Shown piece by piece: positions 1 to 7,935 of a stretch of DNA of 17,508 nucleotides. Location: assembly GCA_963609805.1 (NCBI GenBank), contig CAVDLN010000030.1:1-17508 (forward strand), written 5' to 3'. The translations under genes and the position numbers were made by a program. The stretch is from CAMEON01 sp963609805. GTDB taxonomy: Bacteria; Bacillota; Clostridia; Oscillospirales; CAG-272. The notes beneath the pieces are model-generated. The model was not told the origin of the DNA. It ran no database searches and worked only from the letters and a program-made list of their open reading frames with translations. Numbering within the stretch: position 1 is the first letter of the stretch; every line of letters starts with the position of its first letter.

Positions 1-1
1 G

Positions 2-748
2 AAGCTGTCCTACGACACGGATGTCTGCGGTTTTGCCTATACCGGCGATTCACCGTATGCGTTCGTGTACGCGGGCGGACTCCGTATTATCCAGCCCGAT
101 GAAGACGGCGAATTGGCGTACAGCCTGGATGTTTCCCGCGCATCGGATGTTGCCGAAAAGGCAAAGCTCCTGTTTTCCAAGGAAATAGCCGTGGATATGA
201 ACGCGGCCAGCGGAAGCATTGTCGAGGTCGGAAAGAAATGCTTCGGCGAGGGTCATGCACTGTTCTTCGGCGAGTGTCTGCAGTGCGTCAGCCGCGTACG
301 CTCCTATGACGTGGATTTCGGAATCATTCCGTATCCGAAATACGATGAGGCGCAGGAAAGCTACGGAAGCATGATGGAGTGGGTCGGCGGAGTCGTCGCA
401 ATTCCCAAGGCCGTAACCGGGACAGATCGGGAGCGCGTAGCCTACTGTCTGGAAGCGATTGCCTACCATTCGGTGGATACGTTGACGAATCTGTACTACG
501 ACCTGAACCTGAAGACAAAGAATGCCAAGGATGCGGAATCCGGCCCCATGATTGACCTGATTCTCGCAAGCCGTGTGTATGACATTGCGTATACCTACTC
601 CCTGAAGGGCGTTGTCGGAAACATTGCCTCCACGATGACTTCCGGAAAGAAAAACGTTGCTTCTCTCGAGAGAGCTTCAAAAACGTCTATTGAAAGAGGA
701 TTGAAGGAACTTCGTAAGAGCATTGACAAGGCGGAGAAGGCTTCGTAA
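2..748 (+). CDS. Extracellular solute-binding protein of a sugar ABC transporter, C-terminal part (5' truncated)
   Basis: The frame is open from base 2 to a TAA at 746-748, giving 248 codons with no start in the window, so this is the C-terminal half or more of a larger protein. The stretch around bases 320-350 reads FGIIPYPKYDEAQ and is followed by a Trp/Gly-rich segment (MMEWVGGVVAIPKA). Both are typical of family 1 (MalE/UgpB-like) solute-binding proteins of Clostridia, which capture sugars or oligosaccharides outside the membrane for an ABC importer. The C-terminus is Lys/Arg/Ser-rich, as often in this group. The N-terminal signal and lipobox lie outside the window. No permease genes follow: a hairpin comes next, so this is the last gene of its transcript. 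The GTG at 65 is internal and not a start. The substrate cannot be told from what is visible; family-level confidence is good. Confidence 0.8.
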   Translation, partial: KLSYDTDVCGFAYTGDSPYAFVYAGGLRIIQPDEDGELAYSLDVSRASDVAEKAKLLFSKEIAVDMNAASGSIVEVGKKCFGEGHALFFGECLQCVSRVRSYDVDFGIIPYPKYDEAQESYGSMMEWVGGVVAIPKAVTGTDRERVAYCLEAIAYHSVDTLTNLYYDLNLKTKNAKDAESGPMIDLILASRVYDIAYTYSLKGVVGNIASTMTSGKKNVASLERASKTSIERGLKELRKSIDKAEKAS

Positions 749-763
749 TAATATCGGATACTT

Positions 764-800
764 GGGGGTGCGGAAACTCGGCTTGAGCTTTCGCACCCCC
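764..800 (+). terminator. Hairpin downstream of the solute-binding protein gene
   Basis: GGGGGTGCG at 764-772 pairs perfectly with CGCACCCCC at 792-800, and the stem continues inward through AAACTC/GAGCTTT with one bulged base. It begins 16 bases after the stop codon. The following T-run is weak (GCTTATGTTT), so it may act as a terminator or as a 3'-end stabiliser of the mRNA. Confidence 0.55.
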
Positions 801-852
801 GCTTATGTTTGCTTCTGCGCCGGGCTTTCCAAAGAGAGGCGCAAAAGCGAAA

Positions 853-896
853 AACAGCTCCGAGTGACTTCATAAATGAAATCACTCGGAGCTGTT
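853..896. terminator. Bidirectional terminator between the solute-binding protein gene and tRNA-Glu
   Basis: A perfect 15-bp stem joins 853-867 to 882-896. After one mismatch it continues with 5 more base pairs around a two-base loop. On the minus strand it lies just beyond the tRNA 3' end and is followed by T5, so it fits as the tRNA terminator. On the plus strand the trailing run is TTCTGTTTT, so it may also back up the hairpin at 764-800. Confidence 0.7.
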
Positions 897-902
897 CTGT
901 TT

Positions 903-977
903 TGGTGACCCCAGCGGGAATCGAACCCACGCCTTCGCCGTGAGAGGGCGACGTCTTAGCCGCTTGACTATGGGGCC
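903..977 (-). tRNA. tRNA-Glu (anticodon CTC)
   Basis: Read on the minus strand from 977, the gene gives a cloverleaf. The acceptor is GGCCCCA against TGGGGTC with one G-T pair, and the D arm contains the AAGCGG type sequence. The anticodon stem TCGCC/GGCGA encloses the loop CTCTCAC, and the T arm has the loop GTTCGATTC. The loop places CTC as anticodon, reading GAG (glutamate). The discriminator A is at 906 and CCA is encoded at 905-903. It stands alone between its own promoter (996-1024) and the hairpin at 853-896. I see no duplicated 3' end nearby that would mark an integrated element. Confidence 0.95.
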
Positions 978-995
978 TCACATGCTGACTCCGTT

Positions 996-1024
996 ATTAT
1001 ATCACAAAGGGAAAACTTTGTCAA
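996..1024 (-). promoter_or_regulatory. Promoter of tRNA-Glu
   Basis: On the minus strand TTGACA (1024-1019), a 17-base spacer and TATAAT (1001-996) form a perfect consensus sigma-70/SigA promoter. It lies 18 bases upstream of the first tRNA base. Confidence 0.9.
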
Positions 1025-1069
1025 GGGCTTTTTGCAAAGTTTTTGCATGAAATGAAAAAGGCTTTCTTC

Positions 1070-1098
1070 TTGACAAGCGTGTTCCGCTATGGTATCAT
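1070..1098 (+). promoter_or_regulatory. Promoter of lacZ
   Basis: TTGACA at 1070-1075, a 17-base spacer and TATCAT at 1093-1098 form a SigA-type promoter 46 bases upstream of the lacZ ATG. Two copies of TTTTTGCA (1029-1036 and 1040-1047) lie just upstream and could be regulator sites (see findings). Confidence 0.85.
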
Positions 1099-1143
1099 AT
1101 ACCCGTATTTCCTACCGATAAAATGAAAGGATGCAAAAGTTGA

Positions 1144-4100
1144 ATGTTTGATTTTATCCGTACGGCAAACTACCATCAGAATCCGCACACCCTGCATATC
1201 GGGTGCGAGGAACCGCGTGCTTACTTTGTCCCCTATCACAGCGAGGCAGCGGCGATGCACGGAAACCGTGCCGCCAGCCATGATTTTATGACTTTGTGCG
1301 GGGAATGGGACTTTACATTTTATCCTTCCCTGCAGGATGTCCCCGACTTCACCGATCCCGCTTGCGTCCCCGGGCGGGCGGACAGGATTGAGGTGCCGCG
1401 TTCCTGGCAGACTTACATCAACCGCGGATACGATACACCCCACTATGTCAATGTACTCTATCCTTTCCCGACGGATCCCCCCTATGTCCCGGACAGGAAT
1501 CCGTGCGGGCTGTACAGCCGCACGGTCACACTGCCGGCATCCAGGCTGGAAAAGAAAGTCTACATCAATTTTGAAGGCGTAGACTCCTGCTTCTACCTGT
1601 TTGTCAACCGTTGCTTTGCGGGCTACAGTCAGGTCAGCCATATGACCAGTGAGTTTGACCTCTCCGCGTTTCTGCACGAAGGGGAGAACCTTATTCAGGT
1701 GCTGGTTCTCAAGTGGTGTGACGGATCCTACCTGGAGGATCAGGACAAGTTCCGTTGGTCCGGCATTTTCCGCGAGGTGTACCTGCTGTTCCGGGATCCC
1801 GTACACATTGTGGATTTTGAGGCGCACCCATCTCTGTCCGACAATTACGCACGCGGCGGCTGTCCTACCACGGTGCGCCTGAACGGAAGTGCGCTGGTGG
1901 AGTACCGCCTTTTGCGTCCCAACGGAATGCAGATCGAATCCGGATCTATGGAAATTGACGGCGAAGGCACTTTCGATTTTCTCATTGACGATCCGGAACT
2001 GTGGAATGACGAGGAACCGCTGCTTTACACCTTGATTCTGCACTGCGGCAGCGAGTATATCGCACAGAAACTGGGATTCCGCGACATTCGGATTCGGGAC
2101 GGCGTTCTGTACTTCAACGGCTGCGCCATTAAAATCAAAGGCGTCAACCGTCATGACAGCCATCCGCAGCTTGGCTCCGCCACGCCGCTGGATCATATGA
2201 TCCGCGACCTGAAGATTATGAAGCAGCACAATGTCAACGCAATCCGTACCAGCCATTATCCGAACGATCCACGCTTCCCGGGACTGTGTGATGAATATGG
2301 ATTCTACCTCATCGATGAGACCGATCTGGAGTGCCACGGCATGGGCGCTATGGGGAATTGGGACGAGCTGACCGATGATCCGCAGTGGGAGGATGCCTAC
2401 CTTGACCGTGTGCGGAGAATGTATGAGCGGGATAAAAATCACGCATCGGTTTTGATGTGGTCATTGGGCAACGAATCCGGTATCGGACGCAACCAGAACA
2501 AAATGGCTGAGTACCTGCACAGCCGCAATGCCCGCAATCTTGTTCACTGTGAGGACATCACGCGCCGCAATGCCGACAGGCTGTGGGGTGATATGAAGGG
2601 AAAGACGGACGCGGAGATCGGATCCGCTCTGCGCAGCCCGTATGTGGATGTGGAAAGCAGGATGTACCCCTCCCCGGAGGAAATCAAGGGGACATACGTG
2701 GATAGAACCGTGTTCGACAAGCCGCTGTTCCTGTGCGAGTATTCGCACGCAATGGGCAACGGGCCCGGATGCCTGAAGGAGTACTGGGATCTGATTTACG
2801 CGCACGACAGCCTCATGGGCGGATGTGTCTGGGAGTTTATCGACCATTCCGTGGCAACCGGAAAAAATCCCGTTTCCGATCCGCGCTACATTTACGGCGG
2901 AGATTTCGGGGAGGTACCGCACGACGGGAATTTCTGCGTCGACGGGCTTGTCTACCCGGACCGCCGTCCGCACACGGGATTGATGGAGTACAAGCAGATA
3001 ATCAAGCCGTTCCGGCTGGAGTCCTTTGACCGGGTAAGCGGTGAGGCGGTTATCCGCAACCTGAGATACTTCACGGATCTGTCCGATCTGGACTTTGACT
3101 GGACACTGGAGCAGAACGGCGAGGTGTTTGCCTGCGGGCGGGCCTGCCTGCCTGTCGATCCGCAGGAAACCGCGGTGCTGACCATACCGACCGACTCAAT
3201 CCCCAACAGAGGAGACGTGTACCTGACGCTGACAGCCCGTCAGAATCTGCCCACGATGTGGGCAGCCATCGGCCATGAGGTCGGATTTACGCAGATTAAG
3301 CTGGATCTTCCCGCGGCCGGGAAGAGCTCTCTGTATGATGCGATGTCCCCCTTCGCGCGCATTTCCGCAGAGGAAACCGCGGAGCATGTGACTGTCCGGA
3401 CAGCGGACACCGTGTACCGTATCTGCCGCTCCTGCGGGCTGATTGCCTCGGTACAGCATGAGGGGCATGAGCTGCTGGCAACGCCGATCCGCCCGACGGT
3501 ATGGCGCGCTCCGACCGACAACGACCGCAATATCCGCTGGCAGTGGCAGAATGCCGGCTATGACCGCGCCGATGTCAAGTGCTATGATTGCGGACTTACC
3601 GCAGCGGATGAAAAATCCGCAACCGTTACGGCGCATTTGTCACTGGGAGCCGCTCCGCAGCGTCCCATTCTGCATGCGACGGCAACATATACCTTCCTGG
3701 CCGAGGGCGGTGTGATCCTCCACTGGAATGTGGATGTGCGGGAAGGCATCCCGTTCCTGCCGCGCTTCGGTGTGGAGTTCCTGATGCCTGCCGGCAATGA
3801 GTACCTGCGCTACTTTGGACGCGGCCCCGTAGAGAGCTATATTGACAAGCGGCATGCCTCCCGGCAGGGATTGTTTGCCTCGACGGTAACGGAGCACTTT
3901 GAGCATTACGTCCGCCCGCAGGAAAACATGGCGCATGCCGATACGGTCTGGATGACGGTTGCAACCGCCACAGGGCAGGGATTGATGGCTGTTTCTGACG
4001 GCGCGCCCTTTTCCTTCAACTGCGCGCACTTTACGCCTGCGCAGCTGACTGCGACAGCGCATGACTTTGAGCTTGCCCCGATGGAGGAGACCTGCGTCAA

Positions 4101-4257
4101 TCTGGATATGCGTCAGAGCGGTATCGGCTCCAACTCCTGCGGCCCCGAGCTGAATCCCCGGTTCCGTCTGGATGAAAAGCACTTCGAGTTTTCGGTCAGA
4201 CTGCTGCCCGTATTCGTGAATAACGCGGACGGCTTCGAGGAAGCGGGAAAAATCTGA
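1144..4257 (+). CDS. lacZ: Beta-galactosidase, glycoside hydrolase family 2 (LacZ)
   Basis: This protein of 1037 residues is close in length to E. coli LacZ (about 1024) and hydrolyses lactose or other terminal beta-galactosides. The order is complete: a sugar-binding jelly-roll domain (about 50-215), an Ig-like domain (218-315), a TIM barrel (317-610), a second Ig-like domain and the small-chain domain starting near PTVWRAPTDNDR. The acid/base is E444 in MWSLGNESG and the nucleophile is E532 in FLCEYSHAMGNG. GVNRHDSHP, IRTSHYPNDP and ECHGM match metal and substrate ligands. There is no signal peptide, so it is cytoplasmic. ATG 1144 was chosen because GAAAGGA (1125-1131) lies upstream, though 12 bases away, which is slightly long. 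It is monocistronic, with its own promoter and the terminator at 4282-4328. The adjacent sugar-binding protein is a separate transcript. Confidence 0.96.
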   Translation: MFDFIRTANYHQNPHTLHIGCEEPRAYFVPYHSEAAAMHGNRAASHDFMTLCGEWDFTFYPSLQDVPDFTDPACVPGRADRIEVPRSWQTYINRGYDTPHYVNVLYPFPTDPPYVPDRNPCGLYSRTVTLPASRLEKKVYINFEGVDSCFYLFVNRCFAGYSQVSHMTSEFDLSAFLHEGENLIQVLVLKWCDGSYLEDQDKFRWSGIFREVYLLFRDPVHIVDFEAHPSLSDNYARGGCPTTVRLNGSALVEYRLLRPNGMQIESGSMEIDGEGTFDFLIDDPELWNDEEPLLYTLILHCGSEYIAQKLGFRDIRIRDGVLYFNGCAIKIKGVNRHDSHPQLGSATPLDHMIRDLKIMKQHNVNAIRTSHYPNDPRFPGLCDEYGFYLIDETDLECHGMGAMGNWDELTDDPQWEDAYLDRVRRMYERDKNHASVLMWSLGNESGIGRNQNKMAEYLHSRNARNLVHCEDITRRNADRLWGDMKGKTDAEIGSALRSPYVDVESRMYPSPEEIKGTYVDRTVFDKPLFLCEYSHAMGNGPGCLKEYWDLIYAHDSLMGGCVWEFIDHSVATGKNPVSDPRYIYGGDFGEVPHDGNFCVDGLVYPDRRPHTGLMEYKQIIKPFRLESFDRVSGEAVIRNLRYFTDLSDLDFDWTLEQNGEVFACGRACLPVDPQETAVLTIPTDSIPNRGDVYLTLTARQNLPTMWAAIGHEVGFTQIKLDLPAAGKSSLYDAMSPFARISAEETAEHVTVRTADTVYRICRSCGLIASVQHEGHELLATPIRPTVWRAPTDNDRNIRWQWQNAGYDRADVKCYDCGLTAADEKSATVTAHLSLGAAPQRPILHATATYTFLAEGGVILHWNVDVREGIPFLPRFGVEFLMPAGNEYLRYFGRGPVESYIDKRHASRQGLFASTVTEHFEHYVRPQENMAHADTVWMTVATATGQGLMAVSDGAPFSFNCAHFTPAQLTATAHDFELAPMEETCVNLDMRQSGIGSNSCGPELNPRFRLDEKHFEFSVRLLPVFVNNADGFEEAGKI

Positions 4258-4281
4258 CAGCCCACTTTTGCGTGTATTGAA

Positions 4282-4328
4282 AAAAGGGGAGTTCGGGAAC
4301 TCAATCTGAGTTCCCGAACTCCCCTTTT
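4282..4328. terminator. Bidirectional terminator between convergent lacZ and dxs
   Basis: A perfect 22-bp inverted repeat (4282-4303 with 4307-4328) surrounds a 3-base loop, with A4 and T4 at its ends, so it works as a Rho-independent terminator in both directions. It sits 24 bases after the lacZ stop and 36 bases beyond the dxs stop. Confidence 0.92.
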
Positions 4329-4364
4329 GGGATTGAATAAGGCGGTGCCTGGTCAGGCGGGATT

Positions 4365-6344
4365 TCAGCGCATCAGCTGCCGCACACGCGCGGCTATGCC
4401 GGCTGCATCCACACCTGCCGTGCGGCGGACGGGTTCCGGAGCCGTCTGAAGGACGAAATTATCCTCAATCGCCAGGATATCGAAACGATGCCCCTGCGTA
4501 CCGCAGCTGGCGCCGAGCACACCCCGACGGAACAGAGCATCCGCCAGCATCATGCCGAATCCGCCTGCGCGTATTTCCTCCTCTGCAAACAGGAGCGGCG
4601 TATCGGGCGGCAGGCAGGCGGAGACCTCCTCTGCCAGCCTGTCGTACGGCTTCAGGTATTCGCACAGCAGGATTCCCAACGTGATGCCGTCGGCCGCCAG
4701 CAGATCCGCGGCGGATATCGCCTCGGACACCATGGCGCCGTGACACAGAACCACGGCATCCACAGACTGACCGGCCGCGTAGCTTGTGCGGACACCGACC
4801 GTCTGCGGTGCTCCGTTCGGGTAGAATACGGCCCGTACGCGGGCATCCTCCCGGCGGTTGGGGTAGCGGATGGCGCTCGGCAGCCCGGATGCCACTGCCG
4901 TCCGGAACGCCGTTTCCAGTCCGTCAAAGGTGGCGGGCGCATAGAGCGTTACATTCGGTATGGCGGACAGGAAGGAGACGTCGAAAATTCCGTGATGCGT
5001 TGCTCCGTCACCCTGACTCAAACCGGCACGGTCTATACAGATCACAACCGGCAACCGCTGCAGGGCAATATCGTGAACAATCTGGTCATAGCCGCGCTGC
5101 AGAAAGGTAGAGTAGATGGCGGTAACGGGGCGGAATCCGTCTGCCGCCAGCCCTGCCGCGAAGGTCAGCGCATGTTCCTCCGCAATTCCCACATCGAAAA
5201 AGCGATCGGGGCGCACGGAACGGAAGGCTTCCAATCCCGTTCCCTCGCTCATGGCGGCCGTGATGGCACAGATTCGGTCGTCCCGCGCCGATTCCCGTAT
5301 CAGAACCTGACCGAGATGGCGTGAGAAGTTCTCCGGAGTTTCCGCTTCCGGCTTTTGGGGACGGGAGGAGGCAGGCGGCATGCCGTGAAAGGCGCTCGGG
5401 TTGCGCTCGGCAGGCGGATAGCCTTTTCCTTTTTTGGTTTTGAGATGGATCACCACGCAGTCACCGATTTCCCGCGCTTCCTGCAGCAGATTGACCACCG
5501 CGCGGTAATCGTTCCCGTCGGCGGGACCCAGATAGTGGAGCCCCATGTCCTCAAAGTAGTTGCTGCCGTACATGGCGTCCTTGAATATTTTTTTGACCCA
5601 TCGGATGGCGCGGAACAGGGGGGACCCGATAAGCGGTATTTTTCTTATGATGTGTGAGGTGCGGCGCTTGGTGCGAAAATAGCCCTCCTTCTGCCTCAGG
5701 CGTGCCATGTGCATGGCAAACCGCCCGATGTTTTTGGAGATGGACATCTCATTCTCATTGATGATGATAATAAGACGCAAGCCGCGGCTTATGTTGTTGA
5801 GGGCTTCATGAATCATTCCGCCGGTGAACGCTCCGTCGCCGACAACCGCCAGCGTCCATGCCGTTGAACCCTTCATGCGGTCCGCCTGTGCGAAACCCAA
5901 AGCCGCCGACAAGGAGGTGGAGCTGTGTCCCGCTCCGAAACAGTCGTATTCGCTTTCCGTGCGCTTGGTGAATCCGGATATGCCGCCGCCGCGCCGCAGC
6001 GTATGCATGCGCTCGTACCGTCCGGTCAGCATTTTGTGGACATAACTCTGGTGGCCGACATCAAAAATAAAATGGTCACGGGGGCAGTCGAACACCCGAT
6101 GCATGGCCACCGAAAGCTCCACCACGCCCAGATTGGAGGCAAGATGACCGCCGTTTTCCGTTACGATGTTCAGCAGTTCGCTGCGTATTTCCCGGCACAG
6201 GTCCGGTATTTTATCTTCCGGGAGTGCCTTGAGATCGGAGGGGGAGTGAATGCCGGGCAGCAGTACCGGTGCCGACGGCTTTTCCGCGCAGCCTTCGGTC
6301 TGCGGCAGACTGCCGTCCGACGGCTGCGCCTGCTTGGTCTCCAT
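4365..6344 (-). CDS. dxs: 1-deoxy-D-xylulose-5-phosphate synthase
   Basis: This 659-residue, thiamine-diphosphate-dependent enzyme condenses pyruvate with glyceraldehyde-3-phosphate to DXP, the first step of the MEP isoprenoid pathway and a precursor for thiamine and pyridoxal. The N-terminal domain has DVGHQSYVHK and the diphosphate/Mg motif GDGAFTGG starting at G169. The middle domain has AEEHAL (388-393), containing the cofactor-activating glutamate, and SQGDGATHHG. A transketolase C-domain follows. The frame stays open to 6440, but ATG 6344 is preferred: AAGGGAG (6360-6354) lies 9 bases upstream, whereas ATG 6353 abuts that site with no spacing. About 28 residues precede the usual family N-terminus, a poorly conserved extension. 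It is monocistronic, convergent with lacZ and divergent from the operon at 6593. Confidence 0.96.
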   Translation of the reverse strand: METKQAQPSDGSLPQTEGCAEKPSAPVLLPGIHSPSDLKALPEDKIPDLCREIRSELLNIVTENGGHLASNLGVVELSVAMHRVFDCPRDHFIFDVGHQSYVHKMLTGRYERMHTLRRGGGISGFTKRTESEYDCFGAGHSSTSLSAALGFAQADRMKGSTAWTLAVVGDGAFTGGMIHEALNNISRGLRLIIIINENEMSISKNIGRFAMHMARLRQKEGYFRTKRRTSHIIRKIPLIGSPLFRAIRWVKKIFKDAMYGSNYFEDMGLHYLGPADGNDYRAVVNLLQEAREIGDCVVIHLKTKKGKGYPPAERNPSAFHGMPPASSRPQKPEAETPENFSRHLGQVLIRESARDDRICAITAAMSEGTGLEAFRSVRPDRFFDVGIAEEHALTFAAGLAADGFRPVTAIYSTFLQRGYDQIVHDIALQRLPVVICIDRAGLSQGDGATHHGIFDVSFLSAIPNVTLYAPATFDGLETAFRTAVASGLPSAIRYPNRREDARVRAVFYPNGAPQTVGVRTSYAAGQSVDAVVLCHGAMVSEAISAADLLAADGITLGILLCEYLKPYDRLAEEVSACLPPDTPLLFAEEEIRAGGFGMMLADALFRRGVLGASCGTQGHRFDILAIEDNFVLQTAPEPVRRTAGVDAAGIAARVRQLMR

Positions 6345-6353
6345 TCTGTACAT

Positions 6354-6360
6354 CTCCCTT
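6354..6360 (-). promoter_or_regulatory. Ribosome binding site deciding the dxs start
   Basis: AAGGGAG on the minus strand ends 9 bases before ATG 6344. It directly touches ATG 6353 and lies inside the longer open frame, so it excludes the upstream starts. Confidence 0.75.
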
Positions 6361-6378
6361 CCGAAAAAAATCGCACAT

Positions 6379-6384
6379 AGTATA
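6379..6384 (-). promoter_or_regulatory. Possible -10 element of dxs
   Basis: TATACT on the minus strand lies 19 bases upstream of the dxs ribosome site, within an AT-rich stretch. No good -35 hexamer is seen at 16-18 bases, so this is only a candidate. Confidence 0.4.
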
Positions 6385-6478
6385 GCACATAATTTTGAAC
6401 GCAATATGAACGAGTCCACCTTTCTGACCGGCAGGCGCACAGGCAGCGTTTGTTTCCCTGAAAATTCACAAATTCATC

Positions 6479-6507
6479 TTGCATTTTCCATGCGGATGAA
6501 TTATAAT
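6479..6507 (+). promoter_or_regulatory. Promoter of the 6593-8445 operon
   Basis: TTGCAT at 6479-6484, a 17-base spacer and TATAAT at 6502-6507 form a SigA-type promoter. It leaves a leader of roughly 80 bases that contains two alternative small hairpins (see findings). Confidence 0.82.
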
Positions 6508-6592
6508 AAAAGGGCTTGAATACAGGAGCCTTTGAAAATCCGCAGCCCGGATTGATTTCGGAGGAATCCTACGCAGTCGAAAGGTCTTCCGC

Positions 6593-7063
6593 ATGAACCG
6601 AAAACAGTCATCCGTACCGGCATCTCCGGAATCCCCGCTTGTGTTCTGCAGGACACTTGCCCTGCATACGTCCGCATGGTTTTCCGTGCTGAGTACGCTG
6701 GTTCTTTTGATTTATATTATCAGGGACATGGCACCGTCTCCGCTGCGGCTGCTTCTGCTCCTGCCGCTGTCTCTGTGCCTTGCAGCTGCGGCACGGGTTC
6801 GGCGCAGCTCCATGCATACTGCCGCCCGCGTCATCCTGCATGCTCTCCTGACGGTCGGCGGGCTGTACGTTTTCGCCTATTTGCCGGTACAGATAGAGCA
6901 GAGCATGGCGGCACGCACGACTCTCCTTTTTCTGTTCCTTGTCCTTTTGGTTTATGCCATTGCCGTGGCTGTTTTCTTCGCAGTGGTGCGGCATCGGGAT
7001 GCACGGGCTGTCAACGAACAGCCGTACCGATCACAGTTCGGGTTCGGGAAGCGGGACGATTGA
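6593..7063 (+). CDS. Hypothetical 4-TM membrane protein
   Basis: I do not recognise the family. The 156-residue product has about four hydrophobic helices (near residues 21-45, 50-68, 80-100 and 108-132). Basic residues follow helix 2 (RVRRSS) and helix 4 (RHRDAR), and the tail is short and polar. No catalytic motif is visible. ATG 6593 has GAAAGG 8 bases upstream; a stronger GGAGG at 6560-6564 is too far away to serve it. It is the first gene of an operon, 31 bases ahead of the SGNH-like protein and then a lipoprotein. By context it is probably an envelope protein, perhaps a partner of those two. That role is inference from position only. Confidence 0.7.
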   Translation: MNRKQSSVPASPESPLVFCRTLALHTSAWFSVLSTLVLLIYIIRDMAPSPLRLLLLLPLSLCLAAAARVRRSSMHTAARVILHALLTVGGLYVFAYLPVQIEQSMAARTTLLFLFLVLLVYAIAVAVFFAVVRHRDARAVNEQPYRSQFGFGKRDD

Positions 7064-7094
7064 GGCGCAATGATTACTTTCGGAGGTTTAGCTG

Positions 7095-7922
7095 ATGAAT
7101 AAACGCATCAACGCGATGCTTGACGCCGCTTGCCGTGTGCTTATCCGGATATGCGCCGTATTGGTGCTTCTGTGCGTTGTGCTCGGCATTTCCGCAGCCG
7201 CTGCAGGAGGCTGTTCGGGATGCGCTGCGGAGAGCGGCAGGGAAACCGACAGCGGGACGGATACTTCCTGCGCGGATCCTTCCACGGATGCGGACGGCGT
7301 GACGCTGCCGGAGACGGCAGATGCCGGGCAGGCGTATCAGGACAGGCTGACCTTCGTCGGGGACTCCCTGACGGCGCATCTTGTCAGCCGCGGAGTTTTG
7401 ACAGACGGGCAGAATACAAAGCAGGTATGGCGTACCAAAAACAACATGCTGAATTTGGATTCCCCGGTTACCTCAACCAAAATAAACCTGCCGGGGACGG
7501 ATCGGTATGTGACCATTGCAGAGGCCGCAGCCGAGCTGAAGCCGGAAATATTGATTATCACGCTGGGAACGGATTACGGCGTTTCCTACCTCACCGAATC
7601 GGATTTTAAAGCCTACTACAGCAAGCTTGTCCGTGCCGTTCAGGCGGCATCGCCGGACACAGCCATTCTGCTGCAGTCTGTCTTTCCGGTTACGGCCGGT
7701 TGCAAGGTTCTTTCAAACGAGAAAATCGATCGCGCCAATGTCTGGGTAAAGGCGGTAGCCGCAGAGAACGGATGCCGGTATCTGGATACACAGTCGGTTC
7801 TGAAAGACGACAACAACTGCCTGCGCGACAGTTATTGCAACAGTGAGGACGGAATTCATCTGACTGCGGAGGCGTACCGCGTTATCCTGTCCTATATCAG
7901 AACACACGCCTATACGGCATAA
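7095..7922 (+). CDS. Membrane-anchored SGNH/GDSL-hydrolase-like protein
   Basis: This 275-residue protein has one N-terminal hydrophobic segment (about 15-37), which serves as signal peptide or anchor. A Ser/Thr/Asp-rich linker follows (about 45-75), then an extracytoplasmic SGNH domain. Block I is FVGDSLT with the nucleophile S91. Block V is DGIHLT with D252 and H255. Block III reads LGTDYG (157-162), where the family usually has an Asn (GTND or GxND), so the oxyanion Asn appears replaced by D160. SGNH enzymes of this type usually remove or transfer acyl groups on cell-wall polymers or glycans. The start is firm: GGAGG (7082-7086) lies 8 bases before ATG 7095. The stop codon TAA forms the first bases of the next gene's ribosome site, indicating tight coupling. 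A lipobox at C40 is possible but poor. Confidence 0.82.
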   Translation: MNKRINAMLDAACRVLIRICAVLVLLCVVLGISAAAAGGCSGCAAESGRETDSGTDTSCADPSTDADGVTLPETADAGQAYQDRLTFVGDSLTAHLVSRGVLTDGQNTKQVWRTKNNMLNLDSPVTSTKINLPGTDRYVTIAEAAAELKPEILIITLGTDYGVSYLTESDFKAYYSKLVRAVQAASPDTAILLQSVFPVTAGCKVLSNEKIDRANVWVKAVAAENGCRYLDTQSVLKDDNNCLRDSYCNSEDGIHLTAEAYRVILSYIRTHAYTA

Positions 7923-7935
7923 GGAGGGCTGCATT

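Noticed and set aside
903..977. tRNA-Glu as attachment site of an integrated element next to lacZ
   Set aside because: No second copy of the tRNA 3' end and no integrase or mobility gene is visible in the window.
1131..1151. Six-codon leader peptide (MQKLNV) overlapping the lacZ start
   Set aside because: It starts at the end of the lacZ ribosome site with no site of its own and carries no regulatory codon pattern; probably coincidence.
1087..2442. Long open frame of 451 codons on the minus strand antisense to lacZ
   Set aside because: It lies wholly opposite an intact, motif-complete lacZ, has no recognisable domain, and includes the lacZ promoter and leader. High GC at third positions creates such shadows.
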